A stretch of DNA of 17,189 bases from F1-60-MAGs027 sp044344715 (GCA_044344715.1 JBIJCI010000033.1:1-17189); one strand, 5' to 3'. Positions 1 to 7,146 are shown, counted from the stretch's first letter. The notes: generated from the sequence alone by a model not told the origin. Program-made: numbers and translations.

Positions 1-524
1 ACGTCGAACTCGACGTTCACCGCGTCGCCCGAACGCCGGGTACCGAGGGTGGTGACGCTCGCAGTGTGGGGAATCACGGCGACCTCGAAGGAGTCGGCGT
101 CGAGGCCGAACACCGTGAGGCTCACGCCGTCGACCGATACCGATCCCTTCTCCACGAGCAACTGCATGTGCTCGCGACCGACACGAACCCGCAGGTTCGG
201 TGCAGGTGAGACGATTTCGCCGACCATGTCGACGTGACCCAGCACGATGTGTCCACCGAACCTGCCATTGGCGGTCATCGGGCGCTCGAGGTTCACCCGA
301 TCGCCGACTGCAAGCGAGCCGAGCGTGGTGCGACGGAACGTCTCGTCGCTCACGTCGGCCTCCCACCAACCCTCGCCGACCTTCACCACGGTGAGGCAGC
401 AGCCGTTCACCGCGATCGACGCGCCGATCGGGCTCCCATCGAGTACCGCCGATGCGGCGATTCGCAAGCGCGATTCGTGGCGTGCGGCGATCGATCCGAG
501 CTCCTCGACGATGCCGGTGAACAC
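1..524 (-). CDS. ribE: Riboflavin synthase alpha subunit, 3' end cut by window edge
   Basis: Dismutates two 6,7-dimethyl-8-ribityllumazine molecules to riboflavin plus the pyrimidinedione, the last step of riboflavin synthesis in the cytosol. The minus strand reads from GTG at 524 into the left edge, giving 174 codons of the usual ~200. The start VFTGIVEELG is the family's canonical N terminus. The two tandem lumazine-binding barrels are visible: NGCCLTV (residues 40-46) in the first and GGHIVLGHVD (90-99) and SVDGVSLTV (130-138) in the second. The last ~25 residues (trimer helix) lie outside. There is no Shine-Dalgarno, but TAGCGT at 533-538 (minus strand) lies 8 nt before the GTG, so the mRNA may be leaderless. 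It diverges from rpsO. No FMN riboswitch motif is visible upstream. Identification is firm; the symbol could equally be ribC by other naming. Confidence 0.93.
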   Translation of the reverse strand, partial: MFTGIVEELGSIAARHESRLRIAASAVLDGSPIGASIAVNGCCLTVVKVGEGWWEADVSDETFRRTTLGSLAVGDRVNLERPMTANGRFGGHIVLGHVDMVGEIVSPAPNLRVRVGREHMQLLVEKGSVSVDGVSLTVFGLDADSFEVAVIPHTASVTTLGTRRSGDAVNVEFD

Positions 525-532
525 GCCGCTGA

Positions 533-538
533 ACGCTA
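533..538 (-). promoter_or_regulatory. Putative -10 box of ribE (TAGCGT)
   Basis: TAGCGT on the minus strand fits the actinobacterial TANNNT pattern and ends 8 nt before the ribE GTG, which would start transcription at or next to the start codon. No convincing -35 element is seen. Inferred from position and from the same arrangement at several other genes of the window. Confidence 0.35.
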
Positions 539-587
539 ACCGTGACGCCATTCCCCGTAGCGGGGTGGAAGTGACCCGTTCTTGCCG

Positions 588-593
588 TAGTCT
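588..593 (+). promoter_or_regulatory. Putative -10 box upstream of rpsO (TAGTCT)
   Basis: TAGTCT, preceded by TGCCG (a TGN-like extension is possible), is the best -10 candidate before rpsO. It would start transcription near 600 and give a leader of about 118 nt. The identical hexamer precedes the histidine phosphatase gene at 7141. No good -35 element is visible. Confidence 0.35.
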
Positions 594-599
594 GACGGA

Positions 600-717
600 G
601 TCCGACTGGGCTCTGGCTCGGTCGCGATGTTTCGGGATGGTCCCGGAACGACCCACCAAGCATCCGTTCATCCGAACGAGCAGTGCGAGGTGAGGCAGAA
701 AGAGGCAACGTACGAAC
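600..717 (+). promoter_or_regulatory. Structured rpsO 5' leader, possible S15 autoregulatory RNA
   Basis: The leader between the putative start site and rpsO can form two consecutive hairpins. One pairs G629-A637 with T641-C649 around a TGG loop (CGGGA/TCCCG core, one G-U pair). The other pairs CGTTC 665-669 with GAACG 674-678 around a 4-nt loop. S15 represses its own translation through leader RNA structures in several bacterial phyla, and these differ in architecture. That this leader binds S15 is inference. The possible ribosome-binding site AGAGG at 701-705 is 12 nt before the ATG, an unusually long spacing. Confidence 0.35.
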
Positions 718-990
718 ATGGCGACTCCCACCAAATTGGGGACCAAAGACGTCATTGCGAAGCACGGTCAGCATGCAACTGACTCGGGTTCGCCGGAAGT
801 GCAGATCGCACTCCTGACCGACCGAATCAACAGCCTGACGGAGCACCTCAAGACCCACACCAAGGACCACCACAGTCGTCGTGGTCTGATGTTGTTGGTC
901 GGGCGCCGCCGTCGATTGCTCGACTACGTTCGCAATCGCGACATCGAGAAGTATCGCAAACTCCTCGACGAACTCGAGCTTCGTCGTTAA
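718..990 (+). CDS. rpsO: 30S ribosomal protein S15
   Basis: Primary binding protein of the 16S rRNA central domain, contacting helices 20-22, and a contributor to the intersubunit bridge. The 90-aa product (usual length 88-90) carries the family signature: HATDSGSPEVQIALLTDRI at residues 19-37 and the basic stretch HHSRRGLMLLVGRRRRLLDY around 51-70, both diagnostic. The ATG at 718 gives the full-length protein without initiator extension. It is followed by pnp after a 76-nt gap, the rpsO-pnp arrangement conserved across most bacteria. In E. coli the two are cotranscribed and pnp mRNA is processed in the gap. Certain identification. Confidence 0.98.
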   Translation: MATPTKLGTKDVIAKHGQHATDSGSPEVQIALLTDRINSLTEHLKTHTKDHHSRRGLMLLVGRRRRLLDYVRNRDIEKYRKLLDELELRR

Positions 991-1010
991 GCCAAAGCGG
1001 CCATTGAGGG

Positions 1011-1027
1011 GGTTCCATAGGGGAACC
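1011..1027 (+). promoter_or_regulatory. Small hairpin in the rpsO-pnp gap
   Basis: GGTTCC (1011-1016) and GGAACC (1022-1027) can pair around the 5-nt loop ATAGG. There is no U-tract, so it is not a canonical terminator. In E. coli the corresponding gap holds an RNase III-processed stem through which PNPase autoregulates; a similar role here is inference. The stem is only 6 bp. Confidence 0.35.
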
Positions 1028-1066
1028 ACCGGTCGCAAGCGCTAACACAACACAGGAGAAAACAAC

Positions 1067-3616
1067 ATGGCTGAGGCCATTTCAGTGTCTGGTGCCGTCA
1101 GCGGCACCGACAAAACCCTCCGGTTCGAAACCGGAAAACTCGCCCTGCAATCGCAGGGTGCAGTCGTAGCAAGCATCGGGAAGACAACCGTGCTCGTCAC
1201 CGCAAACGCCGCAAAGGGCGTGCGTGACGGCATCGACTTCTTCCCGCTGACCGTCGACGTCGAGGAGCGTGCATACGCCGCGGGCAAGATCCCCGGCTCG
1301 TTCTTCCGCCGCGAGGGTCGGCCGAGCCAGCAGGCGATTCTGACCTGCCGTCTCATCGACCGTCCGCTGCGTCCGGCGTTCCCGGACGGCTACCGCAACG
1401 AGACGCAGGTCGTCGTCACCGTCATCGGTGCCGACCAGGTCAACCCGCACGACGTGCTGGCAATCAACGCGTCGTCCGCGGCGCTGATGATCAGCGGCAT
1501 TCCCTTCGACGGGCCGATCGGTGCGGTACGCGTGGCGTATTCGCAGGATGGCACGTGGGTTCCGCACCCGACGTTCGAGGAGGGTGACGCCGGCACGTTC
1601 GAGCTCGTCGTCGCCGGACGCGAGCTCGACAACGGTGACGTCGCGATCATGATGGTCGAAGCGGGCGGCACCGAGAAGTCGTTCGAGTTCTACTCCAACG
1701 GCGCACCGAAGGTCAGCGAGACGGTCATCGCCGCCGGACTCGATGCGTCGAAGCAGTGGATCAAGGAGTCGATCAAACTGCAGCGTCAATTGACCGCCAG
1801 TGTCATCGCGGCACGCGGCAAGATCGAGCCGTTGGCGTACACGCCGGTGCTCGATTACTCCGACGAGCTGTACAAGGCCGTCGAGTCCGTCGCCACCGCC
1901 AAGTTGCAGCCGGCCATCCGCATCTCGCTGAAGAAGGATCGCAATGCCGCGATCGACGCAGCGACGAGCGAGACGGTCGCCGAACTGGCGGGATCAGCCG
2001 ACGCGCCCGGCAAGTTCGCCGGTCAGGAGAAGCAGATCAAGGAAGCCGTCCGCTCGCTCACCAAGCACTTGGTGCGCCAGCGCGTCGTCTCGGAGAACGT
2101 CCGCATCGACGGCCGTGGTCCGCGCGACCTGCGCCCGGTTTCCGCCGATGTCGGCATGCTGCCGACCGCGCACGGCACCGGACTGTTCCAGCGCGGTGAG
2201 ACGCAAGTGATGAACGTCGTCACCCTGGCCATGCCCCGCATGAACCAGATGATCGACTCGATCACGCCCACCACCGAGAAGCGCTACATGCACGACTACA
2301 ACATGGCCCCGTGGGCCAACGGCGAGACGGGACGCGTCGGTTCGCCGAAGCGTCGCGAAATCGGTCACGGTGCGCTCGCCGAGCGTGCGGTGTTCCCGGT
2401 GGTTCCCAACCAGGAACAGTTCGCCTACACGTTGCGACTCGTCAGCGAAGTGCTGTCGTCGAACGGTTCGACGTCGATGGCGTCGGTGTGTGCCTCGAGC
2501 CTCGCGCTCATGGACGCCGGCGTGCCGATCATCGCACCGGTTGCCGGTATCGCGATGGGTCTCATCTACGAGGACGGCAAGTACACGGCCCTCACCGACA
2601 TCCTCGGTGCCGAGGACGCCTTCGGTGACATGGACTTCAAGGTGGCCGGTACCGCAGATGCGGTAACCGCCCTCCAGCTGGACACCAAGATCGACGGTAT
2701 TCCGAGTGACGTGCTCGCCTCGGCGTTGCAGCAGGCCAAGGAAGCACGACTCAAGATCCTCGAGGTCATGACGTCGGCAATCCCGGCACCGCGCAACACC
2801 GTTGCCGAGAGCGCGCCGAAGATCGTGTCGTTCACCATTCCGCTCGACAAGGTGGGTGAGGTCATCGGCCCGAAGGGCAAGGTCATCAACACCATCCAGC
2901 AGGAGACCGGAGCCGACATCGCCGTCGACGACGACGGTGCCGTGGGTATCGTCACCATCGGTTCGCCCGATTCGTCCAAGGTTGAGGATGCAAAGACCCG
3001 CATCCTCAACATCGTCGATCCGCCGAGTGCGGAGCTCGGTGCCACCTACACCGGACGCGTGGTGAACATCGCGCAGTTCGGTGCATTCGTCAACATCCTC
3101 CCCGGACGTGACGGATTGGTGCACATTTCCAAGCTCGGTAACGGCCAGCGTGTAGCGCGTGTCGAGGACGTGTTGAACCTCGGCGACGAGGTTCAGGTAC
3201 GCGTCGACGACATCGACGACCGCGGCAAGGTGAGCCTGTCGCTCATCGGCCCCGACGGTCAGCCGATGGCCGGTAGCGGCGGCGGTGGCGGAGAGCGCCG
3301 TGAGCGCGGAGACCGCGACCGTGGCGACCGCGACCGTGGTGGTCGAGATGATCGCGGCGGCCGTGACCGTGGTGGTCGTGGCGGACGCGACCGTGGTGGA
3401 CGAGACGATCGTGGCGGCCGTGGAGGTCGCGACCGTGATCGTCGAGACGACCGTGGCGGACGCGACCGTGACCGCGACCGTGGTGGTCGAGACCGCAGCG
3501 ACGACCGTGGCGGCAACGACCGTGGCGGCAACGACCGTGGCGGCAACGACCGCGGCAGTAGTGCGCCGGTAGCCGTCAGCTTCGAAGACGAGTTCAACGC
3601 CGACTTCCGCGGCTGA
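1067..3616 (+). CDS. pnp: Polyribonucleotide nucleotidyltransferase (PNPase/GpsI) with long Arg-Asp-Gly tail
   Basis: Phosphorolytic 3'-5' exoribonuclease of mRNA decay; actinobacterial members (GpsI) have also been reported to make pppGpp. The 849-aa product has, in order, a first RNase PH domain (~10-145), an alpha-helical linker (~240-335), a second RNase PH domain from ~344 with SNGSTSMASVC (~463-473, phosphate binding) and ILGAEDAFGDMDFK (~512-525, the two catalytic Asp), a KH domain (~583-645, IGPKGKVINTIQ) and an S1 domain (~658-727). Typical proteins end about here (711-750 aa). This one continues with ~92 low-complexity residues of Arg, Asp and Gly (~737-828), then a Phe- and acid-rich end (SFEDEFNADFRG). 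AGGAG at 1054-1058, 8 nt before the ATG, is a strong ribosome-binding site. dapB follows after 2 nt. Confidence 0.97.
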   Translation: MAEAISVSGAVSGTDKTLRFETGKLALQSQGAVVASIGKTTVLVTANAAKGVRDGIDFFPLTVDVEERAYAAGKIPGSFFRREGRPSQQAILTCRLIDRPLRPAFPDGYRNETQVVVTVIGADQVNPHDVLAINASSAALMISGIPFDGPIGAVRVAYSQDGTWVPHPTFEEGDAGTFELVVAGRELDNGDVAIMMVEAGGTEKSFEFYSNGAPKVSETVIAAGLDASKQWIKESIKLQRQLTASVIAARGKIEPLAYTPVLDYSDELYKAVESVATAKLQPAIRISLKKDRNAAIDAATSETVAELAGSADAPGKFAGQEKQIKEAVRSLTKHLVRQRVVSENVRIDGRGPRDLRPVSADVGMLPTAHGTGLFQRGETQVMNVVTLAMPRMNQMIDSITPTTEKRYMHDYNMAPWANGETGRVGSPKRREIGHGALAERAVFPVVPNQEQFAYTLRLVSEVLSSNGSTSMASVCASSLALMDAGVPIIAPVAGIAMGLIYEDGKYTALTDILGAEDAFGDMDFKVAGTADAVTALQLDTKIDGIPSDVLASALQQAKEARLKILEVMTSAIPAPRNTVAESAPKIVSFTIPLDKVGEVIGPKGKVINTIQQETGADIAVDDDGAVGIVTIGSPDSSKVEDAKTRILNIVDPPSAELGATYTGRVVNIAQFGAFVNILPGRDGLVHISKLGNGQRVARVEDVLNLGDEVQVRVDDIDDRGKVSLSLIGPDGQPMAGSGGGGGERRERGDRDRGDRDRGGRDDRGGRDRGGRGGRDRGGRDDRGGRGGRDRDRRDDRGGRDRDRDRGGRDRSDDRGGNDRGGNDRGGNDRGSSAPVAVSFEDEFNADFRG
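3283..3560 (+). repeat. Low-complexity coding repeats for the PNPase RGD/RGG tail
   Basis: This part of pnp is built from imperfect repeats of gaccgtggcggc-like units coding RDRGG/DDRGG. It ends in three exact 15-bp copies (gaccgtggcggcaac) at 3503-3517, 3518-3532 and 3533-3547, coding GGNDR-type pentapeptides, and a fourth partial copy. Such repeats can change copy number by slippage. All units are multiples of 3, so length changes would keep the frame. Confidence 0.85.
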
Positions 3617-3618
3617 GC

Positions 3619-4380
3619 ATGATTCGCGTCGGCGTCGTCGGTGCAGCAGGGCGCATGGGCGCCACGGTCTGCGCCGCCGTCGCCGCCGAAGACGACCTCG
3701 AGTTGGTTGCCGCCGTCGACACCGTCGGCGGGGTAACCGCTCAGGGCGTGGAGATCAAACGCGAATTGAAGGCACTCGCCGATGCGGATGCCCAGGTGGT
3801 GGTCGACTTCACCGTTGCCGCTGCATCACGAGTCACGCTGCCATGGCTTGCATTGCACGGAGTCCATGCGGTGGTCGGTACCACCGGCTTCACCGATGAC
3901 GACATTGCCCGGTTCCGGCAGGAGTTCTCCCGCAGCAACTGCCTGATCGCACCCAACTTCGCGATCGGTGCGGTGCTGATGATGCGCTTCGCGGAGATCG
4001 CCGCACCGTTCTTCGACACTGCCGAGATCATCGAGATCCACCACGATGGAAAGGCGGATTCACCCTCGGGTACGGCCGTCGCCACTGCGCAACGGATGGC
4101 GGCAGCCAGCACCGCGTGGGCGAAGGATCCGACGACCCACGAGGCGATTCCCGGCGCGCGGGGTGCGAAGGGTCCGGCCGACATCCGTATCCATGCCGTG
4201 CGCATGCGCGGGGCAGTAGCAAACCAGGAAGTCGTGCTCGGCACCCAGGGACAGACCCTCACCATCCGTCATGACACCGTCGAACGTACGAGTTTCATGC
4301 CCGGCGTCATGCTGGCGTGCAAGAAGATTTCCGGTCGACCCGGTCTCTCGATCGGCCTCGACGCGCTACTCGGCGTGTAG
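3619..4380 (+). CDS. dapB: 4-hydroxy-tetrahydrodipicolinate reductase
   Basis: NAD(P)H-dependent reduction of 4-hydroxy-tetrahydrodipicolinate in the diaminopimelate/lysine pathway, which supplies the wall cross-link residue. The 253-aa protein has the Rossmann start IRVGVVGAAGRMG with the dinucleotide loop at residues 8-14, VGTTGF (86-91), and the signature EIIEIHHDGKADSPSGTA (136-153) with catalytic His141/142 and substrate Lys145. Length is normal (245-270). The ATG lies 2 nt after the pnp stop with no ribosome-binding site of its own, so translation is probably coupled to pnp. In mycobacteria an M16 peptidase gene lies between the two; it is absent here. The gene ends 3 bp from the convergent mscS-type gene. 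Confidence 0.96.
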   Translation: MIRVGVVGAAGRMGATVCAAVAAEDDLELVAAVDTVGGVTAQGVEIKRELKALADADAQVVVDFTVAAASRVTLPWLALHGVHAVVGTTGFTDDDIARFRQEFSRSNCLIAPNFAIGAVLMMRFAEIAAPFFDTAEIIEIHHDGKADSPSGTAVATAQRMAAASTAWAKDPTTHEAIPGARGAKGPADIRIHAVRMRGAVANQEVVLGTQGQTLTIRHDTVERTSFMPGVMLACKKISGRPGLSIGLDALLGV

Positions 4381-4383
4381 TCG

Positions 4384-5277
4384 CTACTCGTCCTTCGAGA
4401 GAACTTCCGACGCTTTCTGTACCAGGAGCTCACGCTCGGCGTCGGTCAATGGTCGGGTGGTGCGCACGTTCAACTCCACGCGGTCGCCCTCACCTCCGGC
4501 CGCCTGGATCTCGTCGATGAAGAGCACCGTCGTGAGGCCCTTGGTGCCGGCGAGGTCGCGAACCGCCGTGGACACGCGCTTGGCATCCGTCGACTTGGTA
4601 TCGATCCGCAGTGACTCGCGGACCGGCTCCTGACTCAGGTTCCGAACGGCGTCGAGTTTGGAGTGGGGGATGTGGAAGGTGCTCTGGCCGTCACGTAGAC
4701 GGGTGGTGATGACGCCGACGTGTTCGACGGTGGCGCGAATCGGCTTGTCCCAGCCGAGGCTCGCTTCGATCTCGTCGCCGACACCGAAGCGGTCCTCGAG
4801 CAGGACCGCGAGACCGGTCAGGTAGTCGCCGACGCGGTGTTGCCCGCCGATCGCGATCGCGGCACCGAGGAATCCGGCGCTCGACAGGAAGAATGCGGCA
4901 TCGAGCTGCAACACGTTGAACACCGCGATGATCGCGATGATCCACAGCACGAAGCTCGTCAACTGGTGCAACATCCCGGTGGCAGCCTCGATTCGCTGGC
5001 GCCTACGGTTCTCGCCACCCTCGAGCGTTTCGGCACCGACGCGTCTCATGGTGTTCTTCCACCACCCGTGTCCGCGTCCCGGCTTGCTGTCGGCAACCTT
5101 TCGCACGACGGTGCGGAGGATTGCGTACGTAATGCGTGTGAGGATGAAGCATCCGAGGATGATCGCGACTGCAATCACCGGTCGAGTGAGGAAACGTTGA
5201 ATGCCGCCCGATTCCTCGTCCGCGGCGAGCAGAACGTGCGGGGCGAGGTGCGCGAGGGAGGTCGGGGAAAGATCCAC
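4384..5277 (-). CDS. Small-conductance mechanosensitive channel family protein (MscS-like)
   Basis: Predicted inner-membrane channel opening under membrane tension to release solutes on hypo-osmotic shock. The 297-aa product has three hydrophobic segments (about residues 33-54, 105-123 and 127-146). The third runs into the pore-lining MscS signature: FLSSAGFLGAAIAIGGQHRV (residues 130-149), then DYLTGLAVLLEDRFGVGDEI, the GVGD turn starting the beta domain. An alpha/beta C-terminal region follows. A charged segment (57-97) separates TM1 and TM2. Start is GTG at 5277, with only a weak purine stretch upstream. It converges with dapB (3-bp gap) and diverges from the pentapeptide lipoprotein gene. 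The family is clear; the exact stimulus and ion selectivity are not readable. Confidence 0.9.
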   Translation of the reverse strand: MDLSPTSLAHLAPHVLLAADEESGGIQRFLTRPVIAVAIILGCFILTRITYAILRTVVRKVADSKPGRGHGWWKNTMRRVGAETLEGGENRRRQRIEAATGMLHQLTSFVLWIIAIIAVFNVLQLDAAFFLSSAGFLGAAIAIGGQHRVGDYLTGLAVLLEDRFGVGDEIEASLGWDKPIRATVEHVGVITTRLRDGQSTFHIPHSKLDAVRNLSQEPVRESLRIDTKSTDAKRVSTAVRDLAGTKGLTTVLFIDEIQAAGGEGDRVELNVRTTRPLTDAERELLVQKASEVLSKDE

Positions 5278-5353
5278 CTCTTCAGTGTGGCGTGGTTCGT
5301 ATGCGGAGTGGTGACTTACGAACCAAATGTGCGCCGCCGGACCGTTGCACCAA

Positions 5354-5359
5354 TAGCCT
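5354..5359 (+). promoter_or_regulatory. Putative -10 box (TAGCCT) of a leaderless gene
   Basis: TAGCCT ends 7 nt before the GTG at 5367, which would place the transcription start on the start codon. No Shine-Dalgarno and no clear -35 are present. Confidence 0.35.
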
Positions 5360-5366
5360 TGACGCG

Positions 5367-5954
5367 GTGAAGCGCCCCCTCCTGGTTCCGGTGCTGCTCA
5401 CCGCTCTCGTGGTCCTCGCTGCCTGTGGTGACGTGCGGTTGGTCACCGAGTCGACCACGACGTCGGTTGCGTCATCCAACGAGGTCGACGACGAGTTCGC
5501 CGGTACCACCACCACTGTGCGGGCCGAGACGACCACGACCGCGGCGACACCCACCACGATGCCTCCCGTTACCCCGACCACGGTGCTCGACATTGCGTGC
5601 ATCAAGACCACCACGTGCCAGTACGCCAACCTCGTAGGCGTTGATTTCTCACGACTCAAACTCACGTTCATTGATTTCTCGGTCGGACGGTTGGCCGGCG
5701 CCAGTTTCGTCGGGGCGAACCTGTCGAATGCGGTCTTCATTCGCGCCGATCTGAGCGCCGCCAGCTTCGAGCGGGCGAACCTGAAGAACGTCGATTTCAC
5801 TGCGGCCACGCTGAACGCGGTGTCGTTCAAGGAGGCCAACCTCGAGGGTGCCGTTCTGTGCGACGTCGACCTCACGGTGGTGCTCGACCTCACCAAAACC
5901 CAGCTGGACAAGGTCAAGAAGTTCAGGCCCCGCGGCAACGTGTATTGTCCGTAG
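5367..5954 (+). CDS. Predicted lipoprotein with Thr-rich linker and pentapeptide repeats
   Basis: The 195-aa product starts with a short basic n-region and hydrophobic core ending in the lipobox LAAC (Cys20), so it should be lipidated and anchored outside the membrane. Residues ~30-75 form a Thr/Pro-rich linker (TTTTVRAETTTTAATPTT). The rest carries A(D/N)LXX pentapeptide repeats (ANLSN, ADLSA, ANLKN, ANLEG, VDLTV), predicting a short right-handed quadrilateral beta-helix. Cys pairs flank this domain (CIKTTTC before it; LCDVD and VYCP after). I chose GTG 5367 over an in-frame GTG at 5292 because only the shorter form has a proper N-terminal signal peptide and a -10 box 7 nt upstream. Ligand and function are unknown; a structural or binding role at the envelope is inference. 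Confidence 0.85.
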   Translation: MKRPLLVPVLLTALVVLAACGDVRLVTESTTTSVASSNEVDDEFAGTTTTVRAETTTTAATPTTMPPVTPTTVLDIACIKTTTCQYANLVGVDFSRLKLTFIDFSVGRLAGASFVGANLSNAVFIRADLSAASFERANLKNVDFTAATLNAVSFKEANLEGAVLCDVDLTVVLDLTKTQLDKVKKFRPRGNVYCP

Positions 5955-6006
5955 CTGACGCCTGAAGGGGGCGCCACAACCGGGTCAATCGCAGAGGTTG
6001 CCCGCG

Positions 6007-6015
6007 AAGGGGAGG
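6007..6015 (+). promoter_or_regulatory. Strong ribosome-binding site of the phosphotransferase gene
   Basis: AAGGGGAGG lies 5 nt before ATG 6021 and fixes that start. It contrasts with the apparently leaderless neighbours. Confidence 0.7.
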
Positions 6016-6020
6016 GCATC

Positions 6021-7082
6021 ATGACGACGACTATCCCGAGCTCGATCGACGAGGTCACGGCCGAGTGGCTGAGCGCTGCAACCGGTTGGCAGGTGACCAG
6101 TGCACGCAACGAGATCATCGGTGTAGGCGTGGGAGTGGCGAGCGCTGTCTACCGGTCGCACCTCACGGGTAGTGGCTGCCCGAAGTCCGTGATCGTAAAG
6201 ATGCCTGCGCTCGACCCGAACGCAACGTTCACGAGCACCGTTTTGCGCATGTACATCCGCGAGGTGAAGTTCTTCAAGACCCTCGCCAAGGACATGCCCT
6301 TCCGGGTCTCGAAGTCGTACTACGGCGAGGTCAACGAGGAGACGAGCCAATTCGCGATGGTGGTCGAGGATCTGGGCAACCTCCGAGTGGTCGACCAGGT
6401 GGCCGGCATGAGGATCGACGATGCCCGGCGCGCCGTCGACGGTCTGGCGACGATGCACGCCCGGTGGTGGGGGAAGGCGGATGCACTAGCGGCGGACGGC
6501 ACCACGATCAGCCTTGGGGACCCGATCTACCCGGCCGTCGTCCCCATGGTGTTCGGGGAGGGTTGGGAGAAGTGCACGAAAGAAATCAAGATGCCGGACT
6601 CAATCATGAAGGTTGGTCCGCGATTCGGCGCCGCGGTCGCGTCGCTCCTCTCGTCGCTCGCCAAGGGGCCGAACACGCTCGCCCACGGTGATTTCCGGGC
6701 CGACAACATCCTCTTTGGTGCCGGTGACGAACTCGTCGTGCTCGACTTTCAGTTGATCGGTACGGGTATCGGTGCGTACGATCTCGCGTACTTCATCACC
6801 CAGAGCATCTCCGCCGACGATGCCAGCAGGTACGAGCGTGAATTGTTCGATCGTTGGGTCGACGGCGTGCTCGCGGGCGGTGCGCCCAAGGACCTCGTCG
6901 ACAAGGCGGCGCTCTGGCAGCACTACCGCTCGGCGGCGCTGTTCTGTCTGGCATACCCGATCATCGCTAGCCGCGGCATGGATCTTTCGGACAAGCGCTC
7001 GTTCGAACTCATCGACTGTATGAACACTCGTTTCGACCGCGCCGTTCGCGAACTCGATCTCGTGTCGCTCCTTCCCGCGTAA
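6021..7082 (+). CDS. Kinase-fold phosphotransferase (APH/EcKL-like), substrate unknown
   Basis: The 353-aa soluble protein has the aminoglycoside-phosphotransferase/ecdysteroid-kinase-like fold. The ATP-binding Lys60 lies in SVIVKM and a likely partner Glu81 in YIREVKFF. The catalytic loop is LAHGDFRADN (Asp224, Asn229), and the metal-binding DFQ has Asp242 in VVLDFQLIGTGIGAYDLAYF. Spacing and order are normal for an active enzyme that phosphorylates a small molecule on a hydroxyl. In actinobacteria such genes are frequent and often near lipid-metabolism genes; nothing here names the substrate. It should not be read as an antibiotic-resistance gene. It lies 66 nt after the lipoprotein gene on the same strand and has a strong own ribosome-binding site. 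Confidence 0.85.
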   Translation: MTTTIPSSIDEVTAEWLSAATGWQVTSARNEIIGVGVGVASAVYRSHLTGSGCPKSVIVKMPALDPNATFTSTVLRMYIREVKFFKTLAKDMPFRVSKSYYGEVNEETSQFAMVVEDLGNLRVVDQVAGMRIDDARRAVDGLATMHARWWGKADALAADGTTISLGDPIYPAVVPMVFGEGWEKCTKEIKMPDSIMKVGPRFGAAVASLLSSLAKGPNTLAHGDFRADNILFGAGDELVVLDFQLIGTGIGAYDLAYFITQSISADDASRYERELFDRWVDGVLAGGAPKDLVDKAALWQHYRSAALFCLAYPIIASRGMDLSDKRSFELIDCMNTRFDRAVRELDLVSLLPA

Positions 7083-7091
7083 CGGAGACTT

Positions 7092-7121
7092 CACCCGACC
7101 GGCACCGACCTCGATCGGGTG
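7092..7121 (+). terminator. Possible hairpin after the phosphotransferase gene
   Basis: CACCCGA (7092-7098) and TCGGGTG (7115-7121) are perfect 7-bp arms around a 16-nt loop, 9 nt after the stop codon. No U-tract follows, so termination is uncertain. Confidence 0.35.
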
Positions 7122-7140
7122 TTGTGCCCGCTCGTGCTCG

Positions 7141-7146
7141 TAGTCT
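7141..7146 (+). promoter_or_regulatory. Putative -10 box (TAGTCT) of a leaderless gene
   Basis: TAGTCT ends 7 nt before GTG 7154. No Shine-Dalgarno is present, so transcription probably starts at the GTG. Confidence 0.4.

Noticed and set aside
200..693. + strand open frames opposite ribE
   Set aside because: They oppose a clear riboflavin synthase and lack ribosome-binding sites or motifs.
525..717. FMN riboswitch upstream of ribE
   Set aside because: The conserved RFN core (GGTG...ACCGGCGG-type and GGATG) is not visible on the minus strand.
1994..3124. 376-aa minus-strand open frame within pnp
   Set aside because: It lies entirely opposite the conserved catalytic, KH and S1 domains and has no recognisable motif; length follows from codon bias.
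3503..3547. Tandem repeats considered as a CRISPR array or VNTR element
   Set aside because: Units are contiguous with no spacers and code in-frame protein repeats.
3259..3597. Minus-strand Pro-Arg-Ser-rich open frame and a + strand Ala/Val/Thr-rich frame (3285-3572) inside pnp
   Set aside because: Both are shadows of the repetitive RDRGG codons; neither has a start signal, and repeats open all frames.
4720..5370. 216-aa + strand open frame
   Set aside because: It is antisense to the MscS-like gene with no domain signal.
6021..7082. Aminoglycoside resistance gene
   Set aside because: Only the general kinase fold matches; this broad family mostly acts on other small molecules, and there is no resistance or mobile context.
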